Shown: piece by piece, positions 55,513 to 62,866 of the stretch
How positions within the stretch are numbered: position 1 is the first letter of the stretch
Layout: every line of letters starts with the position of its first letter
From: Betaproteobacteria bacterium
GTDB taxonomy: Bacteria > Pseudomonadota > Gammaproteobacteria > Burkholderiales > SG8-39
DNA: 64,000 nucleotides
Assembly (NCBI GenBank): GCA_005881575.1
Contig: VBCA01000002.1
Location: forward strand, 86,078 to 150,077
Direction: 5' to 3'
The notes under the pieces: model-generated
Seen by the model: the letters and a program-made list of their open reading frames with translations, nothing else
Databases searched by the model: none
What the model was told of the DNA's origin: nothing
Program-made: the position numbers and the translations under genes

Positions 55513-55693
55513 CCCCTCCTCTCTTGAGGAGGGTGCCGCCGCAGGCGGCGGGGTGGTGCGGCGGTGCGGTTTTCCCCTCCTCTCTTGAGGAGGGGTGGCG
55601 CGAAGCGCCGGGGTGGTGCGGCGGGGTGGTCGCTTTTCCCCTCCTCCCTTGAGGAGGGGTGGCGCGTAGCGCCGGGGTGGTGCGGCGGGTGGT
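55513..55693. repeat. Three tandem modules of palindromic repeat family A
   Basis: Modules begin at 55513, 55574 and 55638, all in the same orientation, each with CCCCTCCTC...GAGGAGGGG, a GC hairpin and GGGGTGGTGCGGCGG. The middle and last modules carry GGCGCGAAGCGCC and GGCGCGTAGCGCC stems. Confidence 0.92.
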
Positions 55694-55987
55694 TCAGCCC
55701 ACGCCCTCGACGATCCGCATATCGCGCTTCACCGCGTCGCCCAGCACTTTCAGCGACTCCTGGTATCCCGCGCCGTCGTGCGCCGCGATCGCCTTCTGCA
55801 CGCTGTCGAACTCGATCACCACCGTGCGCTGGTTGATCCCCGCCTCGTATACCTTCGCGGGGTTGCCGCGCACCAGGTAGCGCCCGCCCGCCGCCTGCAG
55901 AGCGGGGGCGGCGATCTTCGCGTAGGCAGCGAGCGCATCGGGGTTCTTGATCGAGTGATAACAGACTACCCAATAGGCCTTGGCCAT
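55694..55987 (-). CDS. DUF1330-family small protein
   Basis: 97 residues, dimeric alpha/beta-barrel fold (AYWVVCYHSIKNPDALAAYAKIAAPAL, then VYEAGINQRTVVIEFDSVQKAIAAHDG). Cytoplasmic, function unknown in the family. ATG at 55987. Its stop codon touches the palindromic repeat trio. Confidence 0.9.
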   Translation of the reverse strand: MAKAYWVVCYHSIKNPDALAAYAKIAAPALQAAGGRYLVRGNPAKVYEAGINQRTVVIEFDSVQKAIAAHDGAGYQESLKVLGDAVKRDMRIVEGVG

Positions 55988-56101
55988 CGTTCCTTCCTTT
56001 CGTGGTGGGTTTCTCCGGCTCCGGAAGGCTCGATCATAACCGGCCGCGGGCAAAGGCCGCCGGACCCCGCAGCAGGCGCGGGCCCCTTTCGGACACCGGA
56101 G

Positions 56102-56380
56102 CTACGCCTGCTGCGAGGGGCGATTCAGTACCGCGAGAAGGTTCAGGCAGATGAGGTGCACGATGCGCTTCTTCTCCGGGAGAGCGCGCTTGCGCCTCAG
56201 CTGGTGGCAGAGCACGCGCGCCGCGGTCAGCTCGGGCGCGAGCCTGCGCCTCGCCGCTGGGCTGCGCTTCAGGACGGGTTCACCGGCAAAGAGGTCGCCG
56301 GATTCCACGGGAATGTCTACGGAGCTCGCCAGCGCCGCGCGCCCGCCCAACAAGCTATCTGTCGGAGTCAGCGGTCTCAC
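56102..56380 (-). CDS. Hypothetical small protein
   Basis: 92 residues from a GTG at 56380, rich in Arg/Leu (SVDIPVESGDLFAGEP, then RVLCHQLRRKRALPEKKRIVHL). Overlaps the gene at 56355 by 26 nt. No family recognised and no good ribosome site; may be spurious. Confidence 0.3.
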   Translation of the reverse strand: MRPLTPTDSLLGGRAALASSVDIPVESGDLFAGEPVLKRSPAARRRLAPELTAARVLCHQLRRKRALPEKKRIVHLICLNLLAVLNRPSQQA

Positions 56381-56573
56381 TCGTGCTCCGCCGCAGATAA
56401 TCTTCCATGAACTTGCTGAACTGATCGACGAACTCGACGTAGCCTTCGTCGATCGCCTTGAATGCGATCTTCTCGAACGGATCGAAGCGATCGATCGCCT
56501 GCGCGGTTTTGCTCTGCGCTGGGAGCCTCCGACGAAACTCCGCGATGAATTGTTCCAGACCGTTTTGTCCCAT
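56355..56573 (-). CDS. Hypothetical small helical protein
   Basis: 72 residues from ATG 56573 (MGQNGLEQFIAEFRRRLPAQ), helical and acidic at the C-terminus (YVEFVDQFSKFMEDYL). No family recognised. A longer start at 56624 exists. Codon use is ordinary for the window. Confidence 0.45.
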   Translation of the reverse strand: MGQNGLEQFIAEFRRRLPAQSKTAQAIDRFDPFEKIAFKAIDEGYVEFVDQFSKFMEDYLRRSTSETADSDR

Positions 56574-56836
56574 GTCGGCCTCCCTGCCGTGGGCATCACG
56601 AGCGAGCCTCTCGTTCTCAGACAAGAATGCTGCAACAATGTTTCAGTTGTATGACCGGCTCGACTAGTCCAAACGGCCTATGGCGGCGGTGCCATGTTGC
56701 CTGGAAGGTCATCGCGATCGCTGCAGATACCTGTAGCCAATCCCGGCCCTTTCGCGTACATTGCGGCTCCCGCTGCGCTGCAACACCGCCTCCGGCTCCT
56801 GCACGGCGAACCCTGTCTCATCACGAGGAAATTCCC

Positions 56837-57181
56837 ATGTCCAGCATCACCACGGCAAGCGGCCTGACCATCGAAGACACGGTCATCGGCCAGGGCGCGG
56901 CCGCCGCAGCCGGTCGGGACGTCACCGTGCACTATGCCGGCTGGCTCGCCGACGGGACGCAATTCGATTCGAGCAAGGAAAAGCAGGACCCCTTTCAGTT
57001 CACGCTCGGGAACAAGGAAGTCATGGCCGGCTGGGAAGAAGGCCTCTCCGGTATGAAAGTCGGCGGCACGCGCAAGCTCACCGTCCCGCCGCAGCTCGCC
57101 TACGGCGAAGACGGCGCCGGCGACACCATCCCGCCGAACGCCACGCTCACCTTCGAAGTGGAGCTGCTCGCGGTTTCCTGA
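56837..57181 (+). CDS. FKBP-type peptidyl-prolyl cis-trans isomerase
   Basis: 114 residues, a single FKBP domain without signal peptide: VTVHYAGWLADGTQFDSS, FTLGNKEVMAGWEEGLSGMKVGGTRKL, PPQLAYGEDGAGDTIPPNATLTFEVELL. Cytoplasmic proline isomerase. The ATG at 56837 is selected by domain start. Confidence 0.95.
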   Translation: MSSITTASGLTIEDTVIGQGAAAAAGRDVTVHYAGWLADGTQFDSSKEKQDPFQFTLGNKEVMAGWEEGLSGMKVGGTRKLTVPPQLAYGEDGAGDTIPPNATLTFEVELLAVS

Positions 57182-57189
57182 AGAACCGG

Positions 57190-57248
57190 GCTGTCATCCT
57201 GAGCCCTTCGCCTGCGCTCAGGATAAACTCCGCGAAGGATCTGCTTTT
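57190..57248 (+). repeat. Dispersed repeat family B, expanded copy
   Basis: GTCATCCTGAGC...GCGAAGGATCTGCTTTTT, with about 24 extra bases between the two conserved halves, after the FKBP gene. The PIN-domain gene on the opposite strand ends within it. Confidence 0.8.
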
Positions 57249-57682
57249 TCGAACGCTTCGGGCGCCACGATGTGAAAGTGCGCGACCTGCCGCGCGAGAT
57301 CCAATAGCGCACGGTCCTTGGTGACGAGAAACTCCGCGCGCGCTGCAAGCGCGGCTTCCAGGAACTTCTGATCGTCCGGGTCGCGGCAGGCGGGCAGGCG
57401 CGCGCGCTCCGCCCCGGGCACGGCCGATTCGATCCTGCGCGCCACCTGGCGGCAGAGGGCGAGGCAGGCGTCCCGGCGCGCGGCGTCCAGCGTGCGCTTC
57501 CTGCCGAAGTCGTACGCGAGCGCTCGCTCGAGCTCGGCCTCGCAGGCGGCGTCGATGAAGACCTCCGCGCGCTTCGTTTCGACCGCGGCCTTGATCGGGG
57601 CGATCGAGGGATCGTCGAACACCAGCCAGTCGAGCCACACGTTGGTGTCGAGGACAAGGCGCAGGGGAGTGCGCACGCTCAA
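57218..57682 (-). CDS. PIN-domain protein, putative toxin-like nuclease
   Basis: 154 residues. PIN motifs: LVLDTNVWLDWLVFDDP (first Asp), EAELERAL, DPDDQKFLEAA (third Asp) and VTKDRALLDL. Predicted Mg-dependent RNase. Start uncertain: TTG at 57682 in a TTGA overlap with the next gene's stop, or GTG 57676. Its tail (KADPSRSLS) is encoded by the dispersed repeat. No antitoxin gene beside it; the upstream gene is a DUF3293 protein. Confidence 0.85.
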   Translation of the reverse strand: MSVRTPLRLVLDTNVWLDWLVFDDPSIAPIKAAVETKRAEVFIDAACEAELERALAYDFGRKRTLDAARRDACLALCRQVARRIESAVPGAERARLPACRDPDDQKFLEAALAARAEFLVTKDRALLDLARQVAHFHIVAPEAFEKADPSRSLS

Positions 57683-58098
57683 GTCTCGAGGAGCACGAGC
57701 TCCGGGGCGCGGCCGCGCTCGACGAACACGATCGCGTTCTGCCCGAACGCCCGCCCGACCCCTTCGGCCTCCGCCCGCGGGATCCCGACCACCAGAGCGC
57801 TGCGCTCAGGTTTCCAGCGCTCCTGCGGATCGCGCCCCTCACCCTCGAAGCAGCGGTATCCCGCTTTCGTCTGCGTCTCGACCAGGGCGGCGTTGGCGAT
57901 CTCGTTCTTCCAGGCGCTCGTCACCTCGCCATGCGGATTGGCGGCGGTGATAAAGGCCGCGGTCGCCGCGCCCTCGGCTTCGAGCAGCTCGTCCAGGTCC
58001 GGATTCGACTCGCCGATGCGGATCACGAGCTCGGGTCTGCCGAAGACGACGTAGAGCGCCTTTTCGTAGGCGGCGATCAACTCGGGCGTTGCGGGCAT
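57679..58098 (-). CDS. DUF3293-family protein
   Basis: 139 residues with the family pattern AAFITAANPHGEVTSAWKN and EGRDPQERWKPERSALVVGI. Cytoplasmic, unknown function. Forms a two-gene unit with the PIN gene. Confidence 0.88.
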   Translation of the reverse strand: MPATPELIAAYEKALYVVFGRPELVIRIGESNPDLDELLEAEGAATAAFITAANPHGEVTSAWKNEIANAALVETQTKAGYRCFEGEGRDPQERWKPERSALVVGIPRAEAEGVGRAFGQNAIVFVERGRAPELVLLET

Positions 58099-58122
58099 CC
58101 CGGCGCTAATTCCCGTAGTTTT

Positions 58123-58167
58123 CCCCTCCTCTCTTGAGGAGGGGTGGCGCGAAGCGCCGGGGTGGTC
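58123..58167. repeat. Palindromic dispersed repeat, family A, single module
   Basis: CCCCTCCTCTCTTGAGGAGG with GGCGCGAAGCGCC and GGGGTGGT, sitting between two same-strand genes. Confidence 0.9.
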
Positions 58168-58173
58168 CGACTC

Positions 58174-58539
58174 TCACTTCCGCTTCTTCCCCAGCTCTCC
58201 GCTCTCAATCAGCCGCGCGACATCCTCCGCGCCGCCGACGAGCACGCCCTTCACGAACACCATGGGAAAGGTCGGCCAGCCGGTCCACATCTTGAGCGCG
58301 AGGCGGCGGCGGTATTCGCCGAGATAGCTGCCGTACTCCAGGTATTGGTACGCGAGCCCGGCGGCATCCAGCGCCTTCCTCGCCTTCTTCGGAAACGGGT
58401 TCATGCGCATGCCGACGACGACGATTTCGTTCGCCGCCACCGCCGCCTGGACTTCCTTCAGGATGTCGGACCGGTAGCTCGCGATCTTCTCGCGCACGGC
58501 GGGATGGATCTGCGATTCGGGGAGGATGGCGCGGGGCAT
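58174..58539 (-). CDS. Glutaredoxin-like protein lacking the active-site cysteines
   Basis: 121 residues. The fold follows monothiol glutaredoxins (EVQAAVAANEIVVVG, KARKALDAAGLAYQYLEYG, TGWPTFPMVFVKGVLVGGAEDVARLIE), but the expected Cys in the active-site loop reads MRMNPFPKKARKAL, so neither CGFS nor CPxC exists. There is no cysteine elsewhere that could replace it. It may bind but not reduce. ATG at 58539. Upstream, the region is shared with pyrE on the other strand. Confidence 0.82.
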   Translation of the reverse strand: MPRAILPESQIHPAVREKIASYRSDILKEVQAAVAANEIVVVGMRMNPFPKKARKALDAAGLAYQYLEYGSYLGEYRRRLALKMWTGWPTFPMVFVKGVLVGGAEDVARLIESGELGKKRK

Positions 58540-58644
58540 GGGAGTTCCTTTTCGTTTGCCGTCTTCTAGCAGCATACGCGAGGACCGCGGCAGCCTGCCT
58601 ACGAACAATTGGTCTTATAATGCGCGAGCCCCAAGGAGCGGAAA

Positions 58645-59238
58645 ATGCCGGCTGACCGCGACCGACTTCGCGCCCTCATCGATAAGCTCTGCATCAGCGA
58701 GGGCGATTTCGTCTTGAGCACCGGGGCGAAGTCGCGCTACTACTTCGACTGCAAGGCGGTCGCCCTCGACGGCGAGGGGCTCGCCCTCATCGCGCAGGCG
58801 TTCCTCGAGGAAATCGACAAGCTTCCCGTGAAACCCACGGCGATCGGCGGCCTGACCATGGGAGCCGACTTCATCACCGCGGCGGTCATCATGCTGTCGC
58901 ACCAGACCGGCGGGAAAGTGCTGAAGGGTTCGATTGCGCGCAAGGAGGCGAAGAAGCACGGCACCCGCCGCAAGATCGAGAACGAGCTTCCGCGCGGGAC
59001 GAAGATCGTCGCGATCGACGACGTGATCACCACCGGCGCCTCCACGCTCCTCGCGTGCAGGGAATTCGAGGAAGCCGGCTACGAGATCGTCGGCATCCTC
59101 GCCGTCGTCGACCGCGAGCAGGGCGGGAAGAAGACGCTCGAAGAAAAGTACAAGCACGTGAGGACGCTTTTCAAGACCTCGGATTTTCCGAGGCTCGCAT
59201 CGCTCGCGCAGAAAGGCGGCGCGCGGGCGCTCGTCTAG
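58645..59238 (+). CDS. pyrE: Orotate phosphoribosyltransferase
   Basis: Adds PRPP ribose-phosphate to orotate in pyrimidine synthesis. 197 residues; FVLSTGAKSRYYFDCKAVALDGEG at the N-terminus and the PRPP loop VAIDDVITTGASTLLACREF. A little short of the E. coli length but similar to other proteobacterial copies. Converges on the PIN-domain gene with a 4-nt overlap of ends. Confidence 0.95.
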   Translation: MPADRDRLRALIDKLCISEGDFVLSTGAKSRYYFDCKAVALDGEGLALIAQAFLEEIDKLPVKPTAIGGLTMGADFITAAVIMLSHQTGGKVLKGSIARKEAKKHGTRRKIENELPRGTKIVAIDDVITTGASTLLACREFEEAGYEIVGILAVVDREQGGKKTLEEKYKHVRTLFKTSDFPRLASLAQKGGARALV

Positions 59239-59756
59239 CGTTTCGGCGAAGCCGTCTTTTTCCCGGGGACGCGCAATCTGCGAGGCCGCGCGCCGACTGC
59301 GTATCGTCTCCGCGGCTGCCGCAGCTCCTTCGGGGGCGGGCGTGCATGTGCGAGCAGCGCTTCGGCGATCGAGCGCGGCGAATGGATGGTCACGCCGTGA
59401 ATCGCTTTGCCGTAGAGGCGCCCGAAATGCGTGCGATCCCCGGTGACCAGGGCTTCGCACCGATGGCGGATCGCCGCGGCGAGCACGGGCCGGTCCTTTT
59501 CCGGAAGCGGCAGTGCGTCTTCGAGCGCGGGATCGGGCGCGTGAATCGGCCCGGTGCGCAGGCGCGCGAGGAGCGTGTCTAGGGCAGGCAGGCCGTCGGG
59601 GAATTTCGCGGCAAGATTGCGGCGCGCTTCCTCCGCGACAAATCCGTCCGCCCAGCATTCGTGCCCGGCCTCGATGAGCAGGTCTAGCAGCCGCCTCACG
59701 GCCCCGTCGGATTTTGCGGCCGAAAAAAGGACGTTCGCGTCGAGGAAAATCCGCAT
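59235..59756 (-). CDS. PIN-domain protein (VapC-like toxin)
   Basis: 173 residues. MRIFLDANVLFSAAKSDG (first Asp), EEARRNLAAKFP, PLPEKDRPVLAAAI and VTGDRTHFGRLYG carry the acidic PIN residues. The C-terminus is a long basic tail of about 35 residues. Ten nt downstream of an AbrB-type antitoxin gene, a normal type II toxin-antitoxin arrangement. Confidence 0.87.
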   Translation of the reverse strand: MRIFLDANVLFSAAKSDGAVRRLLDLLIEAGHECWADGFVAEEARRNLAAKFPDGLPALDTLLARLRTGPIHAPDPALEDALPLPEKDRPVLAAAIRHRCEALVTGDRTHFGRLYGKAIHGVTIHSPRSIAEALLAHARPPPKELRQPRRRYAVGARPRRLRVPGKKTASPKR

Positions 59757-59766
59757 CGACCGACGA

Positions 59767-60009
59767 TCAGCGCGCGGTTTTCTTTCTTCGGCGCAGGACT
59801 TTCTCCAGATCGGCTTCGGCTTCGTCGAACTCGCCGATCCGCTTCTCGCTGTAGACCTCGACCGGGAGCGTCACCGCGGGACGCAGAAGCAAGCCCTCGG
59901 GCGTCGTTTCGGCGATGAGATGATCGTCGGGCTTGAGGCCGAGCGCGGCACGGAGTTTCGCGGGCAGCGTCACGACGCCGCGGCTGGTGATGGTGAGGGT
60001 GGCTTTCAT
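59767..60009 (-). CDS. AbrB/SpoVT-family antitoxin-like DNA-binding protein
   Basis: 80 residues: MKATLTITSRGVVTLPAKLRAALGLKPDDHL is a swapped-hairpin AbrB domain; the C-terminus (RIGEFDEAEADLEKVLRRRKK) would bind the PIN toxin. Probably binds its own promoter upstream. Confidence 0.88.
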   Translation of the reverse strand: MKATLTITSRGVVTLPAKLRAALGLKPDDHLIAETTPEGLLLRPAVTLPVEVYSEKRIGEFDEAEADLEKVLRRRKKTAR

Positions 60010-60130
60010 CGGCGCAGATTAGCAGAAATGCAGTAAATCGGCAAAAAGGCGGCGCGCCCGCCTGCCCCCTCGGAAGTACTCTGTGCCTCTCCTGCAGGAT
60101 GTCCCCGGGCGCGCTACCCTGCACGCCTCC

Positions 60131-60781
60131 ATGAACCCCACGGCCACGGTCGATCTGCAAATCCCCCGCTCGATCTCCCGCGAGGACATGGCGAAGCTCG
60201 CCATCCGCCGCTACGAGGGGAGGATATGCCTGGTTGCGACGCCCGAAGACCTGGAAGAAGCCCGCGCCGACCTCGGAGAGGAAAGCATCGTCGGATTCGA
60301 TACCGAGACGCGGCCCGCATTCAGGAAAGGCGAGAGTCATCTGCCCGCGCTCGTCCAGGTCGCGACCGCGCGCGCGGTCTACCTCTTCCAGCTGCGCCGC
60401 ACCGAGGTCCACCCGCTGCTCGCCGGGCTCCTCTCCGATCCGCGCACCGTCAAGGCCGGCGTGTCCTTGAGGGACGACCTGCGCGCGCTGAAAGCAGTGT
60501 TCGCCTTCGAGGAGAAGAACATGCTCGACCTGGGGCTCGTCGCGCGCCGCTCAGGGTTCGGCCAGACCGGAGTGCGCAACCTCGCCGGCATGCTCCTCGG
60601 ATTCCGTATCCCCAAGGGCACCAAGACCTCCAACTGGGCCGCGCCGCAACTCTCAGCCGCGCAGATCGCCTACGCCGCAACGGACGCCTGGGCCTGCCGC
60701 GAGCTGACCCTGCGCTTTGCGAGCCTGGGACTGCTCCGGGCAAAGGCGCCAGCTGCGAGCGACGCGGCCCCGGGCGGATGA
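60131..60781 (+). CDS. 3'-5' exonuclease, ribonuclease D-like (left arm copy)
   Basis: 216 residues, DEDDy exonuclease: VGFDTETRPAFRKG (first Asp-Glu), VKAGVSLRDDLRALK, and NWAAPQLSAAQIAYAATDAWACREL (Tyr-Asp). Closer to EXD2/WRN-type single exonuclease domains than to full-length RNase D. The ATG at 60131 fits; a second, partial copy lies in reverse orientation at the right edge. Confidence 0.9.
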   Translation: MNPTATVDLQIPRSISREDMAKLAIRRYEGRICLVATPEDLEEARADLGEESIVGFDTETRPAFRKGESHLPALVQVATARAVYLFQLRRTEVHPLLAGLLSDPRTVKAGVSLRDDLRALKAVFAFEEKNMLDLGLVARRSGFGQTGVRNLAGMLLGFRIPKGTKTSNWAAPQLSAAQIAYAATDAWACRELTLRFASLGLLRAKAPAASDAAPGG

Positions 60782-60792
60782 GAACCGGCGCA

Positions 60793-60822
60793 TTGGCGCC
60801 GGGCCGTGGGCTGTAATACAAT
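60793..60822 (+). promoter_or_regulatory. Candidate sigma-70 promoter of the RHH/PIN module
   Basis: TTGGCG, 18 nt, TACAAT, 28 bp before the antitoxin ATG. The whole block is unchanged in the other arm of the duplication (63554-63583) although coding parts have diverged. Confidence 0.55.
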
Positions 60823-60849
60823 CCTTAACACTTTGTCGTACATGCCGCC

Positions 60850-61104
60850 ATGCCCATCTCCGTCCGCCTGCCGCCGCGCGTCGAACAGAAACTTGCCGAA
60901 TACTGCGTCTCGCACAAAGTCACCCGGAGCGAGGCGGTGAAGCAGGCGCTCGATCGCCTGCTCGAAACCGGCGCGGAGAAACCCTCGCCGTGGGAGCTCG
61001 GCGCCGACATTTTCGCGCGCCACGAGCGCGTCAAGCCGACCGAGGACCTCGCGCGCCACAGCAAGCGCCTGCTGCGCGAGCGCTTCCGGGGCAAGGCGAA
61101 GTGA
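60850..61104 (+). CDS. Ribbon-helix-helix antitoxin (left arm copy)
   Basis: 84 residues: ISVRLPPRVEQKLAEYCVSHKVTRSEAVKQALDRLLE is a CopG/RHH DNA-binding domain; the rest (ELGADIFARHERV...) is the toxin-binding tail. Its stop overlaps the PIN toxin start as GTGA. Confidence 0.88.
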   Translation: MPISVRLPPRVEQKLAEYCVSHKVTRSEAVKQALDRLLETGAEKPSPWELGADIFARHERVKPTEDLARHSKRLLRERFRGKAK

Positions 61105-61511
61105 CGCGGATTCTCGCGGACACGGGATTTCTCGTCGCGCTATTTCATCCCGCAGACCGGCTCGCCCCTTCCGCACGCTCGTACCTGAGCAAGCACCGCC
61201 ATCCGCTTGCCACGGTCGCGCCGGTGATCGTGGAAACCTGCTTCTTCCTGTCCGGCGCCGAGAAGGCGGACCTGCTGGACTGGGCCCAGCGCGGCGGCGT
61301 CGCCGTGGTCGAGACCCCCGTCGAGTCCTATAGGGATATCGCCGCAATCATCAAGCGCTACGCCGACCGCGACATCGATCTTGCGGATGCGGCGCTGATC
61401 CGGCTCGCCAACGCGGGCGGGGAGCATCGCGTCCTCACCGTGGACGAGCGCGACTTCTCGGCCTACCGGCTCAAACAGGGCAAGCGCTTCGAGCGGGTGA
61501 AATGGACCTAG
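61101..61511 (+). CDS. PIN-domain toxin, VapC-like (left arm copy)
   Basis: 136 residues from GTG at 61101. RILADTGFLVALFHPAD (first Asp), VETCFFLSGAEKADLL, RDIDLADAALIRLAN (acidic pair) and LTVDERDFSAYR. Paired with the RHH antitoxin by a 4-nt overlap. A typical type II module. Confidence 0.88.
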   Translation: MTRILADTGFLVALFHPADRLAPSARSYLSKHRHPLATVAPVIVETCFFLSGAEKADLLDWAQRGGVAVVETPVESYRDIAAIIKRYADRDIDLADAALIRLANAGGEHRVLTVDERDFSAYRLKQGKRFERVKWT

Positions 61512-61547
61512 GCTGTCATCCTGAGCGCAGCGAAGGATCTGCTTTTT
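61512..61547 (+). repeat. Dispersed repeat family B, short copy
   Basis: GCTGTCATCCTGAGCGCAGCGAAGGATCTGCTTTTT directly after the PIN toxin; encodes the tail of the opposite-strand membrane-protein gene. Confidence 0.85.
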
Positions 61548-61968
61548 GGTCGTCCGGCAGCGGCATCGGCTTCTCCGAGGAAAGCGTCATCCAGCCGCGC
61601 GCGATGCGGTACAGCACCCACAACCCCGTCACGATCCACACCGCGAGCGCCACCGGAATCCCGACCATCGTCACGAACGCCACCCCGCCCAGGAAGAGCC
61701 ACAGCAGCGCATACCAGAACGTGCGGATCTGCCAGCCGAAATGCGAATCCAGCCACGTCCCGCTCACCTCCGAGCGCTTCGCGTAATTGAGAATCACCGC
61801 GATGATCGACGGCCAGCCCGTGAGAAACGCCGTCAGCACCAGCACCGAACTCGCGAGGCCCGTGAGCGCGCTGAACGCATGCAGCGCGTACATCACGTGC
61901 GCGAGCGTGATCAGGCCTTCGCTCGGATGGCGGATGGTGGTTTCGGAGGAGGGGGTGGGAGTAGCCAT
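61516..61968 (-). CDS. DUF4870-like membrane protein (left arm copy, complete)
   Basis: 150 residues with three to four spans (THVMYALHAF..., FWYALLWLFLGGVAFVTMVGIPVALAVW, VLYRIARGWMTL). The N-terminus MATPTPSSETTIRHPSEGL is cytoplasmic. The last residues (KADPSLRSG) come from the dispersed repeat. Unknown function. ATG at 61968. Confidence 0.85.
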   Translation of the reverse strand: MATPTPSSETTIRHPSEGLITLAHVMYALHAFSALTGLASSVLVLTAFLTGWPSIIAVILNYAKRSEVSGTWLDSHFGWQIRTFWYALLWLFLGGVAFVTMVGIPVALAVWIVTGLWVLYRIARGWMTLSSEKPMPLPDDQKADPSLRSG

Positions 61969-62416
61969 GTAAATCCTGATGGTGTGATGAATTGCGAAAC
62001 TTCTAGGCCGCTCCATTAAACTTCTCATATCGAATTGCAAGCCGATCTCGATCCGGCCGGTCTCTTGATCTCGCAGGAAGGTGGAGAGTTCCTTTATCAA
62101 GTCGCTTCAAAGTCTCCAGCAACGGGCCGTCTTGCCGAGTCAAGAGCCGGTGTGACACATGGATTCTAAAATCTGGATCGATGCCAATGAGATGCGAGTC
62201 GAATGCTGCATGGTGAATCTTGGAAAGCGGGATTCCATTGGGCACAACCGGCTGCCCGTATTGCTCGTCTTTGTCCGCGATGATATGGGCGGCGTCCAAC
62301 AGCAATGGCTCGGGCAACCCTGATAGCGCGCATCGACCGTTGTAAGCGGCGATAACCGCTTCGCGGAATGAAGCTTGGTGAAGCCGGTGTTTGACGTCCC
62401 GTAACGCATAGCGCCG
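61936..62416. other. Hinge between the two arms of the inverted duplication
   Basis: About 480 bases not shared by the two arms. It holds the start of the left membrane-protein gene and the remains of an HNH endonuclease on the minus strand. No repeat or insertion-sequence ends seen. Confidence 0.7.
62003..62416 (-). pseudogene. HNH endonuclease, 5'-truncated
   Basis: About 135 residues of the C-terminal part of a putative restriction-type HNH endonuclease: RRYALRDVKHRLHQASFREA, LLLDAAHIIADKDEQYGQPV, NGIPLSKIHHAAFDSHLIGI (the HNH motif itself intact) and PDRDRLAIRYEKF. Family members have about 290 residues with an N-terminal domain missing here. The homology ends where the right arm of the duplication begins. 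The track ORF continues into antisense of the neighbouring gene. No start codon with a ribosome site is evident. Confidence 0.75.
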
Positions 62417-62455
62417 ATCCGCCACCCCAGCGAAGGCCTGATCACGCTCGCCCAC

Positions 62456-62806
62456 GTGATTTACGCGCTGCATGCGTTCAGCGCGCTCACCGGCCTCGCG
62501 AGTTCGGTGCTGGTGCTGACGGCGTTTCTCACGGGCTGGCCGTCGATCATTGCGGTGATTCTCAATTACGCGAAGCGCTCGGAGGTGAGCGGGACGTGGC
62601 TGGATTCGCATTTCAGCTGGCAGATTCGCACGTTCTGGTATGCGCTCCTCTGGCTGCTCGCGGGCTTGGCGGCGTTCGCGACGTTCGTCGGGATTCCGGT
62701 GGCGCTCGCGGTGTGGATCGTGACGGGCCTCTGGGTGCTGTACCGCATCGCGCGCGGCTGGATGACGCTTTCCTCGGAGAAGCCGATGCCGCCGGCGGCC
62801 GACTAA
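62456..62806 (+). pseudogene. DUF4870-like membrane protein (right arm copy, 5'-truncated)
   Basis: Same protein as at 61516 but lacking the first 25 or so residues; the frame upstream (RHPSEGLITLAH) is recognisable back to the arm end and then meets a TAA. A GTG at 62456 could start a 116-residue version. Compared with the left copy it has several changes (LAGLAAFATFVGIP versus LGGVAFVTMVGIP). Confidence 0.75.
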
Positions 62807-62866
62807 AAAGCAGATCCTTCGCGGAGTTCACCCTCGAGCGCAGCGAAGGGCTCAGGATGACGGCCT
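62805..62866 (-). repeat. Dispersed repeat family B, inverted expanded copy
   Basis: AAAAAGCAGATCCTTCGC...GAAGGGCTCAGGATGAC, reverse of the copy at 57190, and longer than the copy in the left arm. Confidence 0.8.

Noticed and set aside
55513-55693. CRISPR-like array of three repeats
   Set aside because: The units are palindromic, the intervening bases are similar to each other, only three copies exist, and the same module occurs singly elsewhere. No cas gene is present.
56151-56654. 167-residue plus-strand ORF
   Set aside because: Antisense to the two small minus-strand ORFs; neither strand is strongly supported, but the minus-strand 72-residue protein has more natural composition.
61936-62416. 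Insertion sequence at the hinge of the inverted duplication
   Set aside because: No transposase, terminal inverted repeats or target duplications were visible; only the HNH endonuclease fragment.
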